Shown here piece after piece: positions 59,421-64,000 of a DNA stretch of 64,000 bases. This stretch comes from Labedaea rhizosphaerae. GTDB taxonomy: Bacteria > Actinomycetota > Actinomycetes > Mycobacteriales > Pseudonocardiaceae. The stretch's first letter is position 1. Each line of letters begins with the position of its first letter. The stretch lies in the NCBI RefSeq assembly GCF_004362825.1, contig NZ_SNXZ01000005.1, positions 310,001-374,000 of the forward strand, read 5' to 3'. Both the position numbers and the translations under genes were made by a program. Below the pieces are notes generated by a model that saw only the letters and a list, made by a program, of their open reading frames with translations, searched no databases and was not told the origin of the DNA.

Positions 59421-60676
59421 GCCTCGCTGGTGCCCGCTTCGACTGCCGCGCGCCACGCGCGCAGACCCTCGTCGATGACGTTCTCGTCCACGACCAGCGC
59501 GGGGATCATCCGGACCACGTTGTTGGCCGCGCCGCAGAGCAGGAGCAGCAGCCCCTCGCCCACAGCGGCCTGCTGCACGCGCAGGGCGGTCTTGCCGTCC
59601 GGCTCGCCGTCGGCGTCGACGAACTCCGAGCCCAGCATCAGGCCGAGCCCGCGCACGTCGCCGATGGTCGGGTGGTCGGCCGCGACGGACTCCAGGCCGG
59701 CCCGCAGCCGCTGGCCCATCTGCTCGGCGTTGTGCACGAGCTTCTCCTCGCGCACCACCTCGAGCGTGGCGACCGCGGCCGCGCAGGCCACGGCGTTGGC
59801 GCCGTAGGTGCCACCCTGCGAACCCGGCCACGCCTTGCGCATCAGCGCTTCGGACGCGGCGATGCCGGAGATCGGGAAGCCGCTCGCGATCCCCTTGGCG
59901 GTGATCAGGATGTCGGGCTCGACGCCGAAGTGGTCGTGCCCCCAGAACCTGCCGGTGCGCCCGACGCCGGTCTGCACCTCGTCGAGCACGAGCAGGAAGC
60001 CGTGCCGGTCGGCCCGTTCCCGCAGGCCCTGCATGAACGCCGTGTTCGCCGGGATGTAGCCGCCCTCGCCGAGCACCGGCTCGACGATCACCGCCGCGGT
60101 GTCGTTCGGCGCGGTCTGGGTTTGCAGCAGGTAGTCGAACTCCTTGAGCGCGAACCGGGTCGCGGTCTCCTCGTCCCAGCCGTAGCGGAACGCGGTCGGG
60201 AACGGCGTCACGTGCACGCCGGCCATCAGCGGCGCGAACCCGGCGCGGAACCGGGTGCCCGATGTCGTCATCGACGCGGCCGCGACCGTGCGGCCGTGGA
60301 AGCCGCCCTGGCAGACGATCACGTTGGGCCGCCCGGTGCCCATGCGGGCCAGGCGCAGCGCCGCCTCGACGGCCTCGCTGCCGGAGTTCATGAAGAAGAG
60401 GCTGTCCAGCTTCGGCGGCAGGACCTCGCCGAGCGCGGCGACCAGCTGCCGCAACGGCTCGTGCATCACCGTCGTGTACTGGCCGTGGATCAGCTTGCCG
60501 ACCTGTTCCTGCGCGGCCGCGACCACCTTCGGGTGGCAGTGACCGGTGCTCGTCACGCCGATGCCCGCGGTGAAGTCGAGGTAGCGACGGCCGTCGGCGC
60601 CGAAGAGGTAGGGGCCTTCGCCCCGCTCGGCGACGACCGGCGTCGCCTGGCGCAGCAACGGGCTCAGCGCGGTCAT
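59417..60676 (-). CDS. 4-aminobutyrate aminotransferase (class III, GabT type)
   Basis: A 419-residue PLP enzyme: YLDFTAGIGVTSTGHCHPKV, NSGSEAVEAALRLAR, DEVQTGVGRTGRF and the PLP lysine in LITAKGIASGFPISG. Transfers the GABA amino group to 2-oxoglutarate. First gene of the operon; AAGGGTGG precedes the ATG. A GntR-like palindrome lies 60 bp upstream. Ornithine-type substrates are possible, but the dehydrogenase partner supports GABA. Confidence 0.9.
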   Translation of the reverse strand: MTALSPLLRQATPVVAERGEGPYLFGADGRRYLDFTAGIGVTSTGHCHPKVVAAAQEQVGKLIHGQYTTVMHEPLRQLVAALGEVLPPKLDSLFFMNSGSEAVEAALRLARMGTGRPNVIVCQGGFHGRTVAAASMTTSGTRFRAGFAPLMAGVHVTPFPTAFRYGWDEETATRFALKEFDYLLQTQTAPNDTAAVIVEPVLGEGGYIPANTAFMQGLRERADRHGFLLVLDEVQTGVGRTGRFWGHDHFGVEPDILITAKGIASGFPISGIAASEALMRKAWPGSQGGTYGANAVACAAAVATLEVVREEKLVHNAEQMGQRLRAGLESVAADHPTIGDVRGLGLMLGSEFVDADGEPDGKTALRVQQAAVGEGLLLLLCGAANNVVRMIPALVVDENVIDEGLRAWRAAVEAGTSEA

Positions 60677-60735
60677 GGGCGACCACCCTTCAAGTCGGCT
60701 TGGGATCCCTGAGCATCTTGCGGCCGAGCCCGGAA

Positions 60736-60749
60736 GATTGTCAACAATC
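60736..60749. promoter_or_regulatory. GntR/FCD-type operator overlapping a -35 box of the gab operon
   Basis: GATTGTCAACAATC is a 14-bp palindrome with a central CA, the usual TTGTxxACAA form of GntR-family sites. On the minus strand it contains TTGACA, a good -35, with a weak CAAGAT about 18 bp on. A repressor bound here would block the aminotransferase promoter. The regulator gene is not in the window. Confidence 0.6.
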
Positions 60750-60768
60750 CTACGAGAACCTCACGGCG

Positions 60769-61278
60769 TCATCCCCAGGGCAGCTTGTTCTGCACCGTGT
60801 TCGCCGTGTCCGACACCGACTCCGCCGCGTGCTTGGCCGCCTTCTTGGTCCGGTAGGCCACCGACGGCTTGCCGTGCGTGTCCGCCGACGCCAGCATCAG
60901 CCCGCCGAGCAGGCCGAGGTTCTTGAAGAAGTGGATCTGCTGGGCCGCGCGCTCCTTCGGGTCCTCGTACTCCCAGAACCGGTGCCCGGCCGCGGTGGTC
61001 GGGATGATGCTGCCCGCGAGCAGCAACGCCGAGAGCCGGGGGAACTTGCCGAGCGCCAGCATGAGCCCGGCGCCGACCTTCACCGCGCCGTCGATCTTGA
61101 CCAGCGACACCGTGTCGGTGGGCACCTGGTCCGGCAGCTTGTCCTGGACCTGGCCGACGGTCGCGTCCAGCACGGGTGCGGCCGCCTCGGCCCGGGGCTC
61201 GGGGTTGCGCAGCTGATCGATGCCACCGCTGATGAAGATGGACGCGAGCAGCGGGCGGGCCACCCTGCGAAGGATCAT
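60769..61278 (-). CDS. DoxX-family membrane protein
   Basis: A 169-residue protein with four hydrophobic helices (LLASIFISGGIDQLRNP, KVGAGLMLALG, LSALLLAGSIIPTTAAGHRFW and FFKNLGLLGGLMLAS) as in DoxX/SURF4-type proteins. The C-terminal tail is charged (RTKKAAKHAAESVSDTANTVQN). It may take part in redox or thiol stress control with SseA/SodA as in mycobacteria (family knowledge). AGGAGG lies 11 bp before the ATG. It diverges from the RHH-Clp-N gene. Confidence 0.85.
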   Translation of the reverse strand: MILRRVARPLLASIFISGGIDQLRNPEPRAEAAAPVLDATVGQVQDKLPDQVPTDTVSLVKIDGAVKVGAGLMLALGKFPRLSALLLAGSIIPTTAAGHRFWEYEDPKERAAQQIHFFKNLGLLGGLMLASADTHGKPSVAYRTKKAAKHAAESVSDTANTVQNKLPWG

Positions 61279-61385
61279 CGTCTGTTCGACCTCCTGGTGT
61301 CGTATCGGGTCCGCGCCAACCGTGGCCGCGTGCCCGGCCTTCTGCAACCTGACTTACCCCGGTTTCGGGATCGGTTAACGCGAGG

Positions 61386-61415
61386 TTGCACTATGACCCC
61401 AACTAGGGTTATAAA
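61386..61415 (+). promoter_or_regulatory. Sigma-70-like promoter of the RHH-Clp-N gene (likely leaderless)
   Basis: TTGCAC at 61386-61391 and TATAAA at 61410-61415 are 18 bp apart. The start codon is 7 bp after the -10, so the transcript would begin at or next to the ATG, without room for a ribosome site. Confidence 0.7.
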
Positions 61416-61424
61416 TGGGGTCAT
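61393..61424. promoter_or_regulatory. Inverted-repeat operator across the -10 and start codon
   Basis: ATGACCCCA and TGGGGTCAT (9-bp perfect arms, 14-bp spacer) flank the -10 box, and the right arm enters the ATG. This is the expected place for a repressor site; the gene's own ribbon-helix-helix domain is the natural candidate binder. Confidence 0.7.
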
Positions 61425-62136
61425 GCCAAAGATCAATGTGTACCTGCCCGAGGAGCTGGCCGAAGCCGTGAAGGCCGCCGAGCTGCCGGTGTCGGCGATC
61501 TGCCAGCGCGCGCTGGAACAGTCGGTCAAACGGGCCACCGCGATCCGCGCGACCGTGCTCGGCGATCTGGACACCGACGACCCCACGGCGGGGTTGACGC
61601 ACTTCACCGAACGCGCCCGCACCGCGCTGAAACTCGCCATCACCGCGGCTCGCGGCGCCGGCGCGACCACGGTCGGCACCGAGCACCTGCTGCACGGGCT
61701 GATCAGCGAGGGCTCGAACCTGGCGTTGCGGATCCTGCGCACGGAGGAACTCGACCCGGCCCTGGTGCAGCGCACGCTCGACCTGCCGGAACCCGGCGCG
61801 CACGACGGGCCGCAGGCGTCCCGGTTCGGCGCCGACGCGGCCAACGCGCTCGAACTGACCGCGGTCGAGGCAATGGCGCTTGGCCACAACTACGTGGGCT
61901 GCGAGCACCTCCTGCTCGGCATCGTCGCCGAACCCGACGGCGCGGGCGGCCGGGTGCTGCGTGAGCTGGGTCTGGACGCCCGGTCGGCACGCAAGGCGGT
62001 GGCCGCGGCGCTCAGCGGTTACGCACACCTGCGCGCGCAGGCGCCCGACCCCACGGCGGCAGTGTCGGCGGCGCTCACCGCGGCGCTGGCACCGGTCGTG
62101 GCACGGATCGAGCGGCTCGAACAGCGGCTGGGCTGA
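61423..62136 (+). CDS. Ribbon-helix-helix DNA-binding domain fused to Clp N-terminal domain
   Basis: A 237-residue protein. Residues 1-about 42 (PKINVYLPEELAEAVKAAEL, ICQRALEQ) match an Arc/MetJ-type RHH, with alternating residues in the beta strand. Residues about 65-200 contain two Clp-N repeats (VGTEHLLHGLISEGSNLALRIL and VGCEHLLLGIVAEPDGAGGRVL) as in ClpC/ClpA N-domains, but no ATPase follows. It may link DNA binding to recognition by an adaptor or damaged protein. Leaderless start, with a palindrome over the promoter. A tiny membrane peptide and an asparaginase-like gene follow. Confidence 0.82.
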   Translation: MPKINVYLPEELAEAVKAAELPVSAICQRALEQSVKRATAIRATVLGDLDTDDPTAGLTHFTERARTALKLAITAARGAGATTVGTEHLLHGLISEGSNLALRILRTEELDPALVQRTLDLPEPGAHDGPQASRFGADAANALELTAVEAMALGHNYVGCEHLLLGIVAEPDGAGGRVLRELGLDARSARKAVAAALSGYAHLRAQAPDPTAAVSAALTAALAPVVARIERLEQRLG

Positions 62137-62139
62137 GTC

Positions 62140-62199
62140 GTGGCCCTGGTGGTCGTCGTGGTCGCCGTGTTGTTGCTGATCGCGATGGGAGTGCTCTGA
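62140..62199 (+). CDS. 19-residue hydrophobic membrane peptide
   Basis: GTG opens a 19-codon frame made almost only of Val, Leu, Ala and Ile (MALVVVVVAVLLLIAMGVL), a single transmembrane helix with no charged residue. It starts 3 bp after the RHH-Clp-N stop, and its stop shares one base with the ATG of the asparaginase-like gene (TGATG). The tight coupling supports translation. It may be a coupling leader or a small membrane protein. Confidence 0.45.
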   Translation: MALVVVVVAVLLLIAMGVL

Positions 62200-63002
62200 T
62201 GGGGTTGTTGTTGATCGCGACCGGGGACACCCTCGCGCACCTCGACGGCGCGGTGGCCACCGGCGCCGACCTGCTCGCCGGGCTCAGCGTGCCGGCTGAT
62301 GATGTCGTGGCCGAGGACGTGCTCGCCGAGCCGAGCTGGGACACCTCACCAGGGACCATGCTCGGGATCGCGCGCCGGGTGGCGGGCGCGCACGCCGACG
62401 GGGTCGTCGTCACGCACGGGCTGGACACGCTCGAGCAGACCGCGTTGCTCACCGAGCTGATCGCGCGGCCGCGGTGCCCGGTGGTGTTCACCGGCGCTCG
62501 GCTGGGCTTCGACGTGCCCGGCAGCGACGGTCCGCCGAACCTGACGGCCGCGCTCGCCGCCGCGCGATCGGCTCGGGCCGGGGTGTTCGTGTGCCGGGAC
62601 GGCGTGGTGACACGGCCGTGGTCCGCCTCCTTCCCGGTGGTCGCGGGCGACCCCGAGTCCGATGTCGCGCTGATCAAGGTCTACCCGGGGATCCCGCCGT
62701 CCTTGCTGCACACCGTGGTCGACGCGGGGGCGCGTGGGGTGGTGATCGAGGCGACCGGTGCGGGGAACGTGCCCGTGGGGTTGTTCACCGCCATCAACGA
62801 GCTCACCGGGTGGGGCATCCCGGTCGTGGTGGCGTCGCGTGACGAGGTCCCGCGGGAGACGCGTGGGGCGACGGCGCTGGTCCTGTCGGTGGGGGCGATC
62901 AGCGGACGGATGCTTTCCCCGGAACTGGCGCGAGTTGCTTTGATGTACGCACTCGGCGGCGGCGGGGTCGACGCGGTGCGCAAGTGGTTCGCGCACCTGT
63001 GA
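62199..63002 (+). CDS. Asparaginase-like protein with altered catalytic residues
   Basis: A 267-residue protein of the type I/II asparaginase superfamily (usual length about 320-330). N-terminal IATGDTLA corresponds to the first Thr motif, normally T-G-G-T. In the second motif THGLDTLEQT, Leu replaces the Thr of G-T-D-T (Thr89 in E. coli AnsB), though Asp remains. The Lys162 region (R-D-V-T-K-T) reads DGVVTRPWSA, so the Lys also looks lost. It may be a binding protein or an enzyme of altered chemistry. ATG overlaps the tiny membrane frame. Confidence 0.8.
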   Translation: MGLLLIATGDTLAHLDGAVATGADLLAGLSVPADDVVAEDVLAEPSWDTSPGTMLGIARRVAGAHADGVVVTHGLDTLEQTALLTELIARPRCPVVFTGARLGFDVPGSDGPPNLTAALAAARSARAGVFVCRDGVVTRPWSASFPVVAGDPESDVALIKVYPGIPPSLLHTVVDAGARGVVIEATGAGNVPVGLFTAINELTGWGIPVVVASRDEVPRETRGATALVLSVGAISGRMLSPELARVALMYALGGGGVDAVRKWFAHL

Positions 63003-63047
63003 TGTCCTCGGATGTCGAGAACGCCGTGACGGCTCCGACCACCTGGC

Positions 63048-63380
63048 ATGGACAACATCGAAGTAGTCGAAGCCGTGTTCGAAGCGTTCCGCAGCGATGA
63101 CCCGGGACGGGTGGAAGGGCTGCTCGCCGACGAGTTCGTGTTCACCAGTCCGCAGGACGACCACATCGACAAGGCCACGTTCGTGCGCAAGTGCCTCCCC
63201 GCCGCCGGGCAGATCACGAACCAGCGGACGGTGCACTTGGTCGAGGCGGCGGGCGGGAACGTGTTCATCATGTACGAGTACACGGCGACCACCGGCGAAA
63301 CCCATCGGAACACCGAATGCCTGACCGTGCGGGACGGCCGGATCGTCGAGACCCAGGTGTTCTTCGGTGGCCGCTACTGA
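63048..63380 (+). CDS. SnoaL-like (NTF2 superfamily) protein
   Basis: A 110-residue cone-shaped alpha+beta barrel: MDNIEVVEAVFEAFRSDDPGRVEGLLADEFVF, the middle FVRKCLPAAGQITNQ and the end NTECLTVRDGRIVETQVFFGG. Members are isomerases, hydrolases, or bind small hydrophobic ligands. Nothing in the neighbourhood tells the ligand. It ends 7 bp before a 45-bp inverted repeat. Confidence 0.85.
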   Translation: MDNIEVVEAVFEAFRSDDPGRVEGLLADEFVFTSPQDDHIDKATFVRKCLPAAGQITNQRTVHLVEAAGGNVFIMYEYTATTGETHRNTECLTVRDGRIVETQVFFGGRY

Positions 63381-63387
63381 CACGCCA

Positions 63388-63432
63388 TGAATGTCGCATT
63401 CGAGGCGTTGAGCGTCTCGGATGCGACATTCA
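63388..63432. repeat. 45-bp inverted repeat of the TGAATGTCGCATTC kind, between convergent genes
   Basis: Arms of 17 bp (TGAATGTCGCATTCGAG and CTCGGATGCGACATTCA) pair with a single G.T mismatch around an 11-bp centre. It lies between the SnoaL-like stop and the hisG stop, so it can terminate both. I recall similar TGAATGTxGCATTC palindromes repeated between genes in Amycolatopsis and relatives; that is memory, not checked. Confidence 0.75.
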
Positions 63433-63435
63433 GGG

Positions 63436-64000
63436 CTAGAGGCGGCAGGAGCGGATGTCCGAAGCCAGGATCGCCTTGGCGCCCAACGCCGACAGCCGGT
63501 CCATCACCAGGTTGGCGTCGATGCGGGACACCATGGCGCGGATCGCCACCCATTCCGGGTCGGCCAACGGGGCCACCGTGGGCGACTCCAGGCCGGGGGT
63601 CACGGTGAGCGCGTCGTCCAGCAGCGACTTGGGGCAGTCGTAGTCCAGCATCAGGTACTGCTGGGCGAACACCACGCCCTGCAGACGCGCCACCAACTGG
63701 TCCTTCGCCTGCGACGCGGGCGAGCCGGCGCGTTCCACCAGCACCGCATCCGAGCGGCAGATCGGTTCGCCGAAGGCCACCAGGTTGTGCTGGCGCAGGG
63801 TGCGGCCCGAGCCCACCACGTCGGCGATCGCGTCGGCCACGCCCAGTTGGATGGAGATCTCCACCGCGCCGTCCAGGCGGATCACTTCCGCCTGCACGTC
63901 GTAGTTGGCCAGGTTGTCGGTGACCAGGCGGGGGTAGGACGTCGCCAGGCGCTTGCCCTGGAGGTCGGCCACCGTCCACTCGCGACCGGCGGGGGCGGCG
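63436..64000 (-). CDS. hisG: ATP phosphoribosyltransferase HisG, C-terminal part (5' end outside window)
   Basis: The visible 188 residues run off the right edge. Segments [25 protein letters not shown]-like [20 protein letters not shown] and [13 protein letters not shown] form the second half of the HisG type II periplasmic-like fold, and the end ([23 protein letters not shown]) is the ACT-like regulatory domain of the long, histidine-inhibited form found in actinobacteria. First enzyme of histidine synthesis. Its stop is just after the 45-bp inverted repeat. Confidence 0.93.
   Translation of the reverse strand, partial: AAPAGREWTVADLQGKRLATSYPRLVTDNLANYDVQAEVIRLDGAVEISIQLGVADAIADVVGSGRTLRQHNLVAFGEPICRSDAVLVERAGSPASQAKDQLVARLQGVVFAQQYLMLDYDCPKSLLDDALTVTPGLESPTVAPLADPEWVAIRAMVSRIDANLVMDRLSALGAKAILASDIRSCRL

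Noticed and set aside
56667-59807. A 1046-codon open frame on the plus strand opposite the FAD/Fe-S dehydrogenase.
   Set aside because: Mirror frame of a well-supported gene, with biased composition and no recognisable motif.

Overview
The window is high-GC DNA (roughly 70 percent by eye) with many GTG starts, AGGAGG-type ribosome sites, stop/start overlaps of the ATGA type and gene families typical of Actinomycetota. The mix (XRE regulator with a TPR-like C-terminus, DUF3516 helicase, CheR/CheB without chemotaxis genes, caspase/NTPase proteins, NEW3-tailed secreted glycosidases) fits a filamentous actinomycete, most likely Pseudonocardiales (Lentzea or Saccharothrix-like). That placement is inference from gene content and cannot be proven here. 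No rRNA, tRNA, CRISPR array or complete insertion sequence was seen.

Layout. 1-2.8 kb: end of a sugar-catabolic operon (sugar-binding protein, Gfo/Idh/MocA dehydrogenase, sugar isomerase). 3-4.7 kb: an unknown protein, an MT0933-type antitoxin-like protein and a VOC protein. 4.7-8.9 kb: a signalling cluster (CheR-PAS, STAS-HATPase, CheB, STAS). 8.9-14.5 kb: a tightly overlapped nickel-pincer operon (FAH hydrolase, lactonase-like amidohydrolase, larA, larB, larC, larE), with a divergent MFS transporter. 15.7-20.2 kb: DUF4383, GNAT, a 22-bp-periodic repeat array, then an S53 peptidase translationally coupled to a large secreted protein. 20.3-30.8 kb: DMT transporter, XRE regulator, Na+/H+ antiporter with a UBP zinc finger, STAS, secreted phosphodiester glycosidase, GH16 glucanase, an inhibitor-like protein, asparaginase II and a polysaccharide deacetylase. 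30.8-33.8 kb: DUF3516 helicase, a small Smr protein and a decayed copy of the helicase tail.

33.8-37.3 kb holds the most unusual locus: a small EACC1-like protein, a caspase fused to a ParA/MinD-type ATPase and two membrane helices, and a six-helix membrane protein with a short Cys/His motif, in one overlapping operon. It resembles the NTP-dependent conflict or cell-death systems of multicellular bacteria.

37.3-49 kb: a HxlR regulator facing an F420-reductase-like gene across a perfect palindrome; then carbohydrate use (GH31 enzyme, esterase, a complete ABC importer with ATPase, and a DeoR regulator). 49-53.2 kb: an acyl-CoA catabolic operon (SDR, MaoC, two acyl-CoA dehydrogenases, TetR) behind an inverted-repeat operator. 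53.3-55.1 kb: an alpha/beta hydrolase and a second DeoR paralogue. 55.2-60.7 kb: a GABA-type operon (aminotransferase, FAD/Fe-S dehydrogenase, semialdehyde dehydrogenase) with a GntR-like operator. 60.8-64 kb: DoxX protein, a ribbon-helix-helix/Clp-N protein that probably represses itself, an asparaginase-like protein lacking key residues, a SnoaL-like protein, and the C-terminal part of hisG running off the window.
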